Program-made: the position numbers and the translations under genes | Notes under the pieces: model-generated | Database searches by the model: none | Seen by the model: only the letters and a program-made list of their open reading frames with translations | What the model was told of the DNA's origin: nothing | Assembly (NCBI GenBank): GCA_010672165.1 | Contig: JAAHHN010000001.1 | Span: 1 to 42,588 of the forward strand | Direction of reading: 5' to 3' | Origin: Spirulina sp. SIO3F2 | Lineage (GTDB): Bacteria; Cyanobacteriota; Cyanobacteriia; Cyanobacteriales; Spirulinaceae | Length of the DNA stretch: 42,588 bases | Shown here: positions 15,656 through 24,434 of the stretch, one piece after another | Numbering within the stretch: position 1 is the stretch's first letter | Layout of the letters: each line of letters begins with the position of its first letter

Positions 15656-18600
15656 TTGAGTCAATTTATTAACTACACTCTTACTATTCGAAATCATGGA
15701 GAAATCGTCCCAAAGATTGGCGATCAAGAGTCTCGATTTGGACAGTTTGACGAGAAGAAGCTCGATGATATTCGTTTCTGTTTGGGCTTGCTTAAAAATA
15801 AATCTCTAAATAATCGTGAAGAATTTTGTCATTTAGGAAAAATTCTTTTTGAATCTTTGCTTAAGCCAGTAGAGATAAGTTTTTCTGGGAAAATCTGGAG
15901 TCATATAATCGAATCCGAAAATACGAAAATTCGCCTAAGAATTGTTTTTGAAGAGATTGAAAGAAAAACCGAAATCGCTAGCCAAATCATCAACTTACCT
16001 TGGGAATTTCTTTGTTATCCCGATGATGATAATACTTTTCTTGGAACTCATCCTCGCATTGCCTTATCCTATGCTTATAAAACTTGGCTCAACAATCCTT
16101 TAGATGGATACGCTGTGCGAGAATCTCCATTGAGAGTACTGTTTATTTCTGGTCATCCCTCCAAGCTAGATGCTGTTGGTTTTACCAATGGTGTTCAACA
16201 GCTCATGTCTGAACTAGGACAAGATGTTAGGATTGAAGTGTTAACAAACCCAACACTAAATAAGCTACATGAGGGACTATCTAAGAAACCTCATATTTTT
16301 CATTTTTTAGGACATGGTAAGCCAGGCGAGCTAGCTCTAGGCGAACTACAAAATGGGGAAACACTCTGGCTTACAGAGCAATCACTGTCCGATATTTTGC
16401 GGCAAGGCTGTGTAAAAGTAGTTGTTCTACAAACCTGTGAAGGAGCATCTCCATCTGAAGAACTTGCTTTTACGGGAATGTCTGCATCTTTAGTTAAAGC
16501 TCATATTCCTGCTGTTATAGCTTTCCGCTACTCCATCTCTCAATCTCTAGCTTGGAATTTTGTCAGAACTCTCTATAGTCAATTGGCAGTAGGCGAACCA
16601 GTCGATCTAGCCGTACAAGCTGGACGCAATCAGCTTGCAAGAGGAAACAAAAGCACTCATTCTAGTCGTGACTTTGGAGCACCTGTCCTCTGGATGAGCC
16701 TGAAAGATGGATTATTATTTGCTACCAACAACAGAAATCAGGAAAGCTTCCCTCAATCTCTGGAGAAGAATTTTCTTCAGACTCAAATTCGATACAATGA
16801 CAGTCTGATCAAAAAATTCTCCATAAACCCTCTTTTTTCTAGCGACAAAATTACTTTAAAAGATATTTATATACGACCTAAATGTCGTATTAATCCAAAG
16901 TGCATCTATGTTTCAAATGATGATGCTAATAAAGATTGCATAGATGCATTTGAGGTTTTAAAATCTCTTATTTATAAAGATAGAAAAATTGGGTTCAACA
17001 GATTAGTTGATCGGAGAAAGATATTGATATTTGGTTTTCCTGGACAAGGAAAAACTTCTTTCTGTAAATTTGCATTGCACGAGTTATTGCTTGATCGGAA
17101 ATTTGTAAGTAATAATGTTTATTTGTTACAACTCCGCTACATTGAGAAAAATAAATTTGATGATTTCCTATCTAGTCCGTTGGATTATATCAAAAAATAT
17201 TTACAGAAAGTAATTTTTGAGGATCAAGATGTCGATATAAATGAAGCCTTAAAAGATTCAGTAATTATATTAGATGGGCTTGATGAATTAGATATACAAA
17301 GAACTTACTTGGGCGATGAGTATGAAAAGTTTTTAGACAAGATTATGTCAATTCAGGAAAATATAATAATAGTTATGACATCTCGATACATAAATATAAG
17401 AGAAGAGAAGCTTCTATCAAATTTTCAGCCTGTAATAATAGAGTTGGCTGAATTTAATAGTGAACAACAAAAAGAATGGATCAAAAAATACAAGAAATTC
17501 TATCCAAATATTAATTTGGCAGAAAGCATTGTTGATGAAGTCAATAAATTTGAATATCCACAAAATGAGTTGAAACAATCAAGAAAATACTACAATACTT
17601 TGCTTGAACAGAAAGATAATTTGAACAAAGAAATAAACACAATACGTATAACTATTGAGAAGGAGATGGAACGAGAGACAAGGAGTATAAAAGAGAGCTA
17701 TGGATATGAAAAAATTACGAAAGCTTATATAGAGTCAGAAGAAGAAAAAGATAAGATAATAGAATTCAAATCAAGCATTCAAGACATAAAGAAACACTAC
17801 CCTAATTGCTCTAGCTATTCTGATAAGCTAATGCAGGCAATTCAAAACGATATCAATAAAAAAGAACTCGATTTTTTCGAAATAAAAAAAGAAAAAGAAG
17901 AAATCGATAAAACAATAATTAATAGAAATAAAATCAAAAGAAAAGAATTAAAAATTAAGAATAGACTAGAGGAAAAAGAAAATAGATTAAAAAAAAAGGA
18001 AGCAGGTTTAAGGAAAATTAAAGAAAAGATTGTGGGATTTGAAAGTGAGCTCAAAGAGAACGAGCAGAAAATCAAAGATCTAAAAGCAATTCAAGAATTG
18101 TTAGGACAACCATTGATCCTCTATTTAATTGCTACATTAAATGTAAACTTAGATATCAATTATTTAGATGATTCTGATCAGATAACTATGAATAAATTAA
18201 TTCTTTATCAAGAATTAATAGATAAAACCATAGACAACCTTTTTGATCAGATAGTTACAACTAGCTGGACTGAAGGCAATAAAGTAAGAATACTGATGAA
18301 CATAACCAAAGAAGAATATAGGAATTTTATTCAAGATTTAGCATATGCTGTTTTTGTCAAAGGAACAGAAGTCATCAGTTTTTGTGAAGCCAAGATTATT
18401 GTTAAAGATTTCATCAATAAATTAGGTGCATATCACGAAGCGAATCCAGACTTGCTTAAAGGAGTTCTTCCTACTTTCTATTTCAAAAAGATTGAAGATC
18501 AAGAAGGGTTGATTGAGTTTGCACATAAGAGTTTTAGCGAGTTTATGGCGACAGAAAGAATATGGAGAACTCTGACTGATTTAGCAAATAAAGATGATAT

Positions 18601-19096
18601 TGATGATCTGTCTCGGCAAGACTCTAAACTTTTTGAATTACTTTCACAACAAAATCTTACAAAAGAAATGTTGTTTTTCTTGGAAACAATAATCAAAAAA
18701 TCTCAAGAAGAACTACGAGTAAATGTTTTTAATTTAATGAACAATTTCTTTACAAGAGAAATCCTCCAAAGCGATTTTCTTGTTACAAGAAAAATCAAAG
18801 AAATATCAAATTGCTTTTTCAATACATATAGCATACTAAGGTGTTTAGATACTTCTGTGAATTTTTTGATCGATGAGAATTCTTTGATTGATGAAAGAAA
18901 AAAAACTGCTTTTGTAAAAGAGTTGGTTTTATTCAATTTAATATATAGTAATATGACAATCAATCTCTATGGCCAGTCGATTAATAAAAAAGATTTGAAT
19001 ATTAATGTTGAGAACTTAAGATTTGACAAGAAAGCGGAGCAAAAATCTCCAAGTAAAAAGGATAAAAATTGGGAGATTGATCCATTCTATCTATAA
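15656..19096 (+). CDS. CHAT protease-NACHT ATPase fusion (STAND) with internal coiled coil
   Basis: 1146 aa, TTG start with strong ribosome site. Order: a beta-rich N-terminal region ending in INLPWEFLCYP (about 1-125), typical lead-in to CHAT; CHAT peptidase (about 150-360) with His220 in FHFLGHGKPGE and Cys261 in VVVLQTCEGA; linker; then a NACHT/STAND ATPase with Walker A GFPGQGKTS (Lys466), Walker B ILDGLDELD (Asp540) and sensor Arg577 in VMTSRY. A very charged coiled coil (about 637-813) interrupts the module before LLGQPLILYLIATL. The STAND end motif LIEFAHKSFSEFMATERIW is near 955. The last 190 residues have no recognisable sensor repeats (TPR, WD40, LRR). STAND proteins with protease effectors sense a trigger, oligomerise and activate the effector; many are anti-phage. 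The role here is inference. The AT-rich composition suggests transfer. Confidence 0.85.
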   Translation: MSQFINYTLTIRNHGEIVPKIGDQESRFGQFDEKKLDDIRFCLGLLKNKSLNNREEFCHLGKILFESLLKPVEISFSGKIWSHIIESENTKIRLRIVFEEIERKTEIASQIINLPWEFLCYPDDDNTFLGTHPRIALSYAYKTWLNNPLDGYAVRESPLRVLFISGHPSKLDAVGFTNGVQQLMSELGQDVRIEVLTNPTLNKLHEGLSKKPHIFHFLGHGKPGELALGELQNGETLWLTEQSLSDILRQGCVKVVVLQTCEGASPSEELAFTGMSASLVKAHIPAVIAFRYSISQSLAWNFVRTLYSQLAVGEPVDLAVQAGRNQLARGNKSTHSSRDFGAPVLWMSLKDGLLFATNNRNQESFPQSLEKNFLQTQIRYNDSLIKKFSINPLFSSDKITLKDIYIRPKCRINPKCIYVSNDDANKDCIDAFEVLKSLIYKDRKIGFNRLVDRRKILIFGFPGQGKTSFCKFALHELLLDRKFVSNNVYLLQLRYIEKNKFDDFLSSPLDYIKKYLQKVIFEDQDVDINEALKDSVIILDGLDELDIQRTYLGDEYEKFLDKIMSIQENIIIVMTSRYINIREEKLLSNFQPVIIELAEFNSEQQKEWIKKYKKFYPNINLAESIVDEVNKFEYPQNELKQSRKYYNTLLEQKDNLNKEINTIRITIEKEMERETRSIKESYGYEKITKAYIESEEEKDKIIEFKSSIQDIKKHYPNCSSYSDKLMQAIQNDINKKELDFFEIKKEKEEIDKTIINRNKIKRKELKIKNRLEEKENRLKKKEAGLRKIKEKIVGFESELKENEQKIKDLKAIQELLGQPLILYLIATLNVNLDINYLDDSDQITMNKLILYQELIDKTIDNLFDQIVTTSWTEGNKVRILMNITKEEYRNFIQDLAYAVFVKGTEVISFCEAKIIVKDFINKLGAYHEANPDLLKGVLPTFYFKKIEDQEGLIEFAHKSFSEFMATERIWRTLTDLANKDDIDDLSRQDSKLFELLSQQNLTKEMLFFLETIIKKSQEELRVNVFNLMNNFFTREILQSDFLVTRKIKEISNCFFNTYSILRCLDTSVNFLIDENSLIDERKKTAFVKELVLFNLIYSNMTINLYGQSINKKDLNINVENLRFDKKAEQKSPSKKDKNWEIDPFYL

Positions 19097-19531
19097 ACCA
19101 TTAAACTAGAGGCAATGTATGTTAAACTAAGACTGGATGGTCATCTATCCAGCTCATCTCCAAATCCTTGCCATAAATGGCTTTTATGGTTTTCGACTTC
19201 AACCGTTTGGAGGCAGGAAAACTATTGGATCAGATTGACCTCGATTTCAAGCAAGCAGAAGTCTTACAACTATTGCATTTGAGTAATTATTTTCTTTGAT
19301 CGCCAAAGTGTTGATTTGACAAGGGCTCCGCAATTTTTGCCAGTCAATCAGGTGTCTTGTTTGCTTCGGACTCATTATTAATATCTCTAGCGATTTTTCG
19401 AGTGCTTTCGGATAGTTAGAAGGGCAACTCTTGCTACCTACGCGGTCTTTTCAACTTGGGGTGGGTCGGTCTAGCCCTACAATCTCAAGATAATCGCTAC
19501 GCTAGTCCATTGACTTTCGAATAACTCCCCT
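19097..19531. other. Intergenic right edge of the island
   Basis: This stretch has no convincing gene. A 40-codon frame at 19177-19299 (+), beginning MAFMVFDFNRLEAGKLLDQI, reads like protein but has no ribosome site or known motif; it could be a remnant. Base composition changes from AT-rich to normal across this stretch, and a HIP1 site reappears at 19560, so the right boundary of the transferred segment probably lies here. I found no tRNA fragment, integrase or flanking direct repeat. Confidence 0.35.
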
Positions 19532-20008
19532 ATGACCCCTACCAACCGCCCCATCTCTGCGATCGCAGTTCCAGCTTCAACGAAGAAAACCAACTACCCT
19601 GACCCCTTCGCTATCTTGGTTGCGGGCCGAGAGAAACATAAGTTGGGGGATTGGTTTGGGTTGACCAATTTTGGGGTAAATCTGACAACCCTTGCACCGG
19701 GAGCGATTTCGGCGCTCTGTCATGCCCATGCTCGTCAGGATGAGTTAATTTATGTGCTAGAAGGACGACCAACGCTGATTGTGGGTGAGGCAGAATATCA
19801 GCTTGAACCAGGGCAATGTATAGGCTTTAAAGCGGGCACAGGGATTGCGCATCAGGTAATGAATCGCACCGATACGATCGCGCGGTTTCTGGAAATTGGC
19901 GATCGTACACCCCACGATACGGTTGAATATCCCCAGGATGATTTGCAGGCGGTGTTGAATGATGCAGGGCAATGGGTATTTAAGCACAAGGACGGAACGC
20001 CCTACTGA
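19532..20008 (+). CDS. Cupin-domain protein
   Basis: This 158-aa single-domain cupin shows the two conserved motifs. Motif 1 is CHAHARQDELIYVLEG (two His and a Glu as metal ligands) and motif 2 is the later GTGIAHQVMN (fourth ligand His). The family holds many small-molecule dioxygenases, isomerases and sugar-binding proteins, so the exact reaction cannot be told. A cytosolic place is expected since there is no signal peptide. ATG 19532 follows a weak ribosome site. It appears to be a single-gene transcript: the next gene is 379 bp away, beyond a MITE-like insertion. Confidence 0.8.
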   Translation: MTPTNRPISAIAVPASTKKTNYPDPFAILVAGREKHKLGDWFGLTNFGVNLTTLAPGAISALCHAHARQDELIYVLEGRPTLIVGEAEYQLEPGQCIGFKAGTGIAHQVMNRTDTIARFLEIGDRTPHDTVEYPQDDLQAVLNDAGQWVFKHKDGTPY

Positions 20009-20139
20009 ACTGACGAGTTTAGGGGCTGTCATCATTTAGTACAGTGTAAATTAAGTTCTGTAACATACTCATTTATGCTTACCAGCTCTAGCAAGTCGCA
20101 CCAAAAGCGAATGTAGTGAAACTTTATTTCCAGAGTATT

Positions 20140-20274
20140 TAGTGCTCTATCAACTCTAAAAATCAGGTTTGTTCGTAGGTTGCGGTTGAGGCACGAAACC
20201 CAACAGCGACAACGGTTGTGTTGGGTTTCGCTCCACTCAACACCAACCTACAATTAAGTCTTGACGTTGCACTA
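20140..20274. mobile_element. MITE-like element, copy 2, with nested palindrome
   Basis: The 135-bp element has ends TAGTGCTCTATCAACTCT and, on the complement, TAGTGCAACGTCAAGACT, matching copy 1 at 2664-2770. The interior holds a long palindrome: GTAGGTTGCGGTTGAGGCAC pairs with the GTGTTGAGTGG..ACCTAC side, around AAACCCAACA / TGTTGGGTTT. That inner motif (GTAGGTTGGG..GAAACCCAACA) is itself a repeat seen widely in cyanobacteria. TA bounds both ends. The rest of 20009-20387 shows no gene, apart from AT-rich sequence before the next start. Confidence 0.6.
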
Positions 20275-20387
20275 ATCTGCTTTATGAATAATCTAGGCTA
20301 ACTACTCCCTCCTCTGCGGAAAGCCGCAAGCGTCTAGGATGTACCAATGCTTAAGTTCTGATTACTCCCCTCACCCTCTTAATCCCT

Positions 20388-21272
20388 ATGCGTAGAAACT
20401 TAACCTTGGCGATCGCAGCTTGCCTGGGCATCATTATCTGGGCTTGCAGCCAAACTGCTAATACTGCGACTGATCCCAATGCGCCCCAAAGTGAGCGCTT
20501 GTTTCAGGCTCATCAGGGCGATCGCCCCGTTGCCACCGCCATCACCGCCTTTGCCCCCAGCCAACCTGTACTTGCTGGAGCTGTCACCTACGGCACAACC
20601 GCAGACGGACAACCCATCCACGGCTATCTGGCTCGTCCAGCAGAACAATTTGACCCTAGCCCCGCCATCATCGTGATCCATGAATGGTGGGGTCTGAATG
20701 ACAACATTGCTACGATGACCCGACGCTTGGCAGGTGAAGGTTATACGGCCCTGGCTGTGGATCTTTACAATGGCACTGTGGCTGAAACGCGAGAGAAAGC
20801 GCGGGAACTCGTCGGTACAGTGCGCGAAAATCTCGACGCTGCGAAGGATAACCTCCGTCAAGCCTACAACTACCTAGACACCACGCAACAAGCCCCTAAG
20901 ATTGCTAGCTTGGGTTGGTGTTTTGGCGGCACCTGGTCACTCAATACGGCTTTGCTGTTTCCCCAGGATCTCGATGCTGCCGTGATCTACTACGGCGGTG
21001 GTATCACCACTAACCCTGAACAGTTGCAAACCCTGGAAATGCCAATCATTGGTTTCTTTGGCGAAGAAGACCGCAACCCCACTCCCGAGACTGTGGCTGA
21101 GTTTGAGCAAGTGCTAACCGAGCTGGATAAATCCGTCGAGGTGCATCTCTATGAAGGGGCAGGCCATGCCTTTGCTAACCCCTCGGGCACACGCTATGTG
21201 GAGGCGGCGGCAATGGATGCCTGGGAGAAAACCGTTGCGTTCCTCGCTACCTATTTGCAGCCCGGCGCATAA
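20388..21272 (+). CDS. Dienelactone-hydrolase-family lipoprotein
   Basis: This 294-aa protein begins with a lipoprotein signal (MRRNLTLAIAACLGIIIWAC, lipid Cys at residue 20), so it is probably anchored in the periplasm. From about residue 60 it is an alpha/beta-hydrolase of the dienelactone hydrolase type: HEWWGLND in the oxyanion region, nucleophile Cys178 in GWCFGG, Asp in GEEDRNP near 228 and His260 in GHAF. The Cys-Asp-His triad is that of carboxymethylenebutenolidase. The true substrate in cyanobacteria is not known. The stop lies only 7 bp before the next start, which suggests co-transcription with the cobyrinate synthase gene, though the two functions are not obviously linked. Confidence 0.88.
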   Translation: MRRNLTLAIAACLGIIIWACSQTANTATDPNAPQSERLFQAHQGDRPVATAITAFAPSQPVLAGAVTYGTTADGQPIHGYLARPAEQFDPSPAIIVIHEWWGLNDNIATMTRRLAGEGYTALAVDLYNGTVAETREKARELVGTVRENLDAAKDNLRQAYNYLDTTQQAPKIASLGWCFGGTWSLNTALLFPQDLDAAVIYYGGGITTNPEQLQTLEMPIIGFFGEEDRNPTPETVAEFEQVLTELDKSVEVHLYEGAGHAFANPSGTRYVEAAAMDAWEKTVAFLATYLQPGA

Positions 21273-21279
21273 CCCTAGC

Positions 21280-22668
21280 ATGACCCTAATTATTGCGGGC
21301 GATCGCAGCAACTCCGGCAAAACCACTGTCACTCTAGCGATTCTGAGCTATCTCCGTCAGCAGGGTTTGGCCGTGCAATCCTTCAAAGTGGGGCCGGACT
21401 ATATCGACCCCATGTTTCACAGCAAAATCACCGGCCGACCCTGCCGTAATCTCGACCCGATTTTGACCAGTCCCGATTATATGCAGCGTTGTTTCGCCCA
21501 CCATAGTGCGGGGGTGGACTACAACCTAATTGAGGGTGTAATGGGCCTCTTTGATGGCATAGGCAACCATGAAGCGCCACCCCATGTGCCTGTGATTTCC
21601 GGCTGTCCCGCGATCGCTAGTACCGCCTATATCGCTCGGCTACTGAAAATTCCTGTGCTGCTGGTGATCGACTGTTGCAGCCTTTCAGGATCAGTGGCAG
21701 CGATTGCCCAAGGCTACCAACAACTCGACCCCCAGCTTGAAATTGCAGGGGTTGTTTTCAATCGCGTGGGCTCGGAACGCCATCTGGAGTTGCTCACTCA
21801 AGCGATCGTACCCCTCGGTTTGCCCGTTCTGGGGACATTGTTCCGTAACCCAGATCTGATATTGCCCGATCGCCATTTGGGTCTTGTGCCTGTTGATGAA
21901 CTCCCTGAATTACCTCAATTTTTTGAGCGGTTGGCCCAGCAGGTGCAGGATTGGGATTGGGAGCAGTTGTTGCCGCTGCTGCAATCGTCGGGGAGAGTAG
22001 CCCCACCTCTGTGGGAAATCTCGCCAACCCCTGAGTCTGTGCCCATTGCGATCGCCTGCGATCGGGCCTTCAATTTTTACTATGCTGATAATTTGGATTT
22101 GCTCCAGGCGGCGGGGGCGGAACTGATCCCCTGGAGTCCGTTAGCCGAATCCCTGCCTCTCCAAGCTCAAGGCGTCTATCTTGGTGGTGGTTTCCCGGAG
22201 ATGTTTGCGATGGAGTTGGCAGCGAATAAGGCGGCGCGAGATGATTTGAACAATGCGATCGCCCAAGGCTTGCCCGTCTACGCTGAATGTGGCGGGTTAA
22301 TGTATCTGTGTGAGGCGATCACGACGTTTGAAGGGGAAACCTGGCCGATGGTGGGGGTGTTGCCTGCGACAGTGAGGATGGGGAGGCGGTTGACATTGGG
22401 TTATCGGCGAGCGATCGCGGAGCATTCTAGCCTTATTGTTCAAGACGCTGAATGTTTTTGGGGACATGAGTTTCACCGCTCTCAATTGAGTCAGCTTGCT
22501 CCTCAGCCCCTCTGGACAAGTTGTGGGTTAGCGCACCAGGCCCAGCCTTATCCAGAAGGGTGGTCATATAAAAATGTCCAAGCTGCTTATTTGCATTTGC
22601 ATTGGGGCGATCGGCCGGATGTCGCTACGCGATTGGTGAGTCGGGCGAGGGAGTGGGGAAAATTCTAA
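21280..22668 (+). CDS. cbiA: Cobyrinate a,c-diamide synthase (CbiA/CobB type)
   Basis: This 462-aa enzyme amidates the a and c side chains of the corrin ring with glutamine and ATP, an early step in cobalamin (pseudocobalamin) synthesis. The N-terminal dethiobiotin-synthetase-like domain carries the P-loop GDRSNSGKTT (about residues 7-16), KVGPDYIDPMFH and EGVMGLFDG. The C-terminal glutamine amidotransferase domain has nucleophile Cys337 in AECGGLMYL and His396/His399 in HEFHRS. The start at ATG 21280 is chosen because homology begins at TLIIAG. The longer frame from 21151 lies wholly inside the previous gene. The short segment GNHEAPPHVPVISGCPA (about 92-108) looks longer than usual. No cobalamin riboswitch was seen upstream. 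Confidence 0.9.
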   Translation: MTLIIAGDRSNSGKTTVTLAILSYLRQQGLAVQSFKVGPDYIDPMFHSKITGRPCRNLDPILTSPDYMQRCFAHHSAGVDYNLIEGVMGLFDGIGNHEAPPHVPVISGCPAIASTAYIARLLKIPVLLVIDCCSLSGSVAAIAQGYQQLDPQLEIAGVVFNRVGSERHLELLTQAIVPLGLPVLGTLFRNPDLILPDRHLGLVPVDELPELPQFFERLAQQVQDWDWEQLLPLLQSSGRVAPPLWEISPTPESVPIAIACDRAFNFYYADNLDLLQAAGAELIPWSPLAESLPLQAQGVYLGGGFPEMFAMELAANKAARDDLNNAIAQGLPVYAECGGLMYLCEAITTFEGETWPMVGVLPATVRMGRRLTLGYRRAIAEHSSLIVQDAECFWGHEFHRSQLSQLAPQPLWTSCGLAHQAQPYPEGWSYKNVQAAYLHLHWGDRPDVATRLVSRAREWGKF

Positions 22669-22678
22669 GATCTGTCGT

Positions 22679-23581
22679 CTATCCGATCGCGGCCAACAAT
22701 TTTTCACTCACCAGCCAGCGATCGGAATCGGGGCGAATCCATTGGCCTTGCTGTTCATCGTAATCACGTTGTTGGTTGAGCACTTGACGAAGACAGTCTC
22801 TGTGTTCTGTGGGGAGCGTGGGCAGCATGCGCTCCATAATACGTAGGGCATGAAGTTGCTCAAACGCAGAGCCAGAATGGGCGATCGCATTCAATACAGG
22901 TTCAAAATGTCCAATACCCTGCTGATCCATAACACAAGCCAGACCGATGAGGCGATCGCCATGCTCCGATGACTGTAAATAGTTTTGGATTTCTACATCC
23001 GAAATTTTGGCCGGTGGCACAAGTGACTGCATGGCCGCGGCCACAGTTTCCATCAGAAAATTGCGTCGAACCCCTCGGGGGCCATCTTGGAGAGCTTGAT
23101 AGCGACGAGCTAAATGTTGCAGTGCTTGGCGGGCTTCAACCGGAGTCAAATCTTCATACTGTTCGTCCAGTTGGCGCTCAACCTGTTGCAGCTCTTGACG
23201 ATGCTGGGGTGAAGCGGTTTCTTTGACATCTTCAAGCACCACCTTAACCGCCCCCATCACCTCATCTTGCGCCTCTGGCATAACAGCTTGCAGCAGTTGC
23301 TCTAAGCCGGGTGAACTGAATTCTGCACCGGGAGCACGAATTGCACCACCAACCAAAGCAAAGAGCTGTAGCACTGCGGGGAGCCACATAAATGCCAGAA
23401 TTAGCACAGTAGTATTCGAGACCTGCATTTGAATCGATAGCCCGGCTTGGCTTGTCCAAGTTAGGTCAAAAATGCTCAAGATCGCCAGAACCAAAACCGT
23501 GCGAAACCAAGCTGGGGGGAGGCGCAAGAGAGTCCGTAGCAGATGCAGGAGGGTTTCGAGGGTGATGGGTCGGTTGGGCAT
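22679..23581 (-). CDS. Membrane protein of unknown function
   Basis: The 300-aa product from ATG 23581 (a TTG at 23584 would add one residue) belongs to no family I recognise. It has two hydrophobic helices near residues 25-45 and 57-85, separated by a short loop, and then a soluble cytosolic part. A charged helical region (about 95-175, rich in Gln and Glu) is followed by short helical repeats (about 190-290) that resemble HEAT-like packing: DRLIGLACVMDQQ, LNAIAHSG, LHALRIMERMLPTL. It converges with the cobyrinate synthase gene with only 10 bp between stops. A scaffold or sensor role fits the layout but is speculative. Confidence 0.65.
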   Translation of the reverse strand: MPNRPITLETLLHLLRTLLRLPPAWFRTVLVLAILSIFDLTWTSQAGLSIQMQVSNTTVLILAFMWLPAVLQLFALVGGAIRAPGAEFSSPGLEQLLQAVMPEAQDEVMGAVKVVLEDVKETASPQHRQELQQVERQLDEQYEDLTPVEARQALQHLARRYQALQDGPRGVRRNFLMETVAAAMQSLVPPAKISDVEIQNYLQSSEHGDRLIGLACVMDQQGIGHFEPVLNAIAHSGSAFEQLHALRIMERMLPTLPTEHRDCLRQVLNQQRDYDEQQGQWIRPDSDRWLVSEKLLAAIG

Positions 23582-23879
23582 CAATCATCAGGTGGCAATT
23601 AAGCCAGCAGAGTTGAGCACAGCATACTGTAATTTTTACGATTCGTGATTCCAACCGAGAGTTCTCAGAATGCTATCGCTGCAACGGATATCGACATGGC
23701 AGCATAGAAGAAGAACGCCAAGGTTCTGGCATCCTTTCAGTTTCTCTACCGGGAAAATTATTCAAGCAAGACCCAATTGAAATCCATCGTTTTCAAGATA
23801 ATCCCCTCCAGACTCTGCTGGAGTAGGCATGGGGGAATTACCCTGACGAATAAATTCTAGGTCTCGAATTGGATGAGGT
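23582..23879. other. Intergenic stretch
   Basis: About 300 bp with no convincing gene. Part of a minus-strand frame (from 23762) overlaps the end of the next gene in another register and has no motif. No repeat or hairpin of note was seen. Confidence 0.3.
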
Positions 23880-24278
23880 TTAACTCCCCAACCCAAATGC
23901 GAGAACAGACCAAGTTGCTGCATCACATTTGCCCGTGATTTGCAAACCAAAGTTGCGTTGTACCCGTCGCATTGCCTTTTCTGTTTCTGGGCCAAAACGA
24001 CCATCAATCCGGCCCCGATAGACATCTAAGCCCGATAGATCAATCTGTAATCGTCGAACTGCTGTGCCAGAATGCCCAAGTTGCAGAACTTGGAATTTTG
24101 AAGTGTATGGCTTAAAGGACTGTTTACGAAGTGGCCCAGTTATTGCAGATGTACGGAAAATACCTTGCATAATATGTAGTTCCTGAAGATGCCCTGATGA
24201 AGCAATCATCACAGAACCCCCCCAAGCCGTCTGTGAGATAAACACGCTCAGGGTGTATGGCAACACAACCCTACGCAT
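23880..24278 (-). CDS. Peptidoglycan-binding-domain (PGBD1) protein
   Basis: This 132-aa protein has its C-terminal 65 residues matching a peptidoglycan-binding type 1 domain: LGHSGTAVRRLQ, then the signature GRIDGRFGPETEKAMRRVQ and GLQITGKCDAATWSVL. Such domains hold proteins on the cell wall, often attached to hydrolases, but here no catalytic part is present. The N-terminus (MRRVVLPYTLSVFIS) could be a weak signal peptide. The start has no good ribosome site, so the true N-terminus is uncertain. The first 60 residues look unlike the rest and may be a leader. It could be a remnant of a longer wall hydrolase. Confidence 0.6.
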   Translation of the reverse strand: MRRVVLPYTLSVFISQTAWGGSVMIASSGHLQELHIMQGIFRTSAITGPLRKQSFKPYTSKFQVLQLGHSGTAVRRLQIDLSGLDVYRGRIDGRFGPETEKAMRRVQRNFGLQITGKCDAATWSVLAFGLGS

Positions 24279-24434
24279 GACGTGTGTGCTTGAGATGTGT
24301 GATCAAGATCATGCTCGTCTATTTATTAATCGGCGAGACGTCCGTTCTATGGATATTACGAAGAAGACAGCCATGGTACGAGCGTCTCGCCTGTCTTGTC
24401 CCATCAGACTTTTGATGTTAATTGGCGACGTGCC

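Noticed and set aside
19177-19299. 40-codon frame MAFMVFDFNRLEAGKLLDQI...
   Set aside because: Protein-like but without ribosome site or homolog I know; noted as a possible remnant only.
20275-20387. Cobalamin riboswitch before the hydrolase/cobyrinate synthase pair
   Set aside because: The stretch is too short and lacks the B12-box type sequence.
21151-21279. Longer start for the cobyrinate synthase
   Set aside because: Those 43 codons lie inside the dienelactone hydrolase gene in another frame, and homology begins at 21280.
23762-24025. Frame overlapping the end of the peptidoglycan-binding gene, taken as a frameshifted C-terminus
   Set aside because: The PGBD1 domain is already complete at its own stop, so no lost part is needed.
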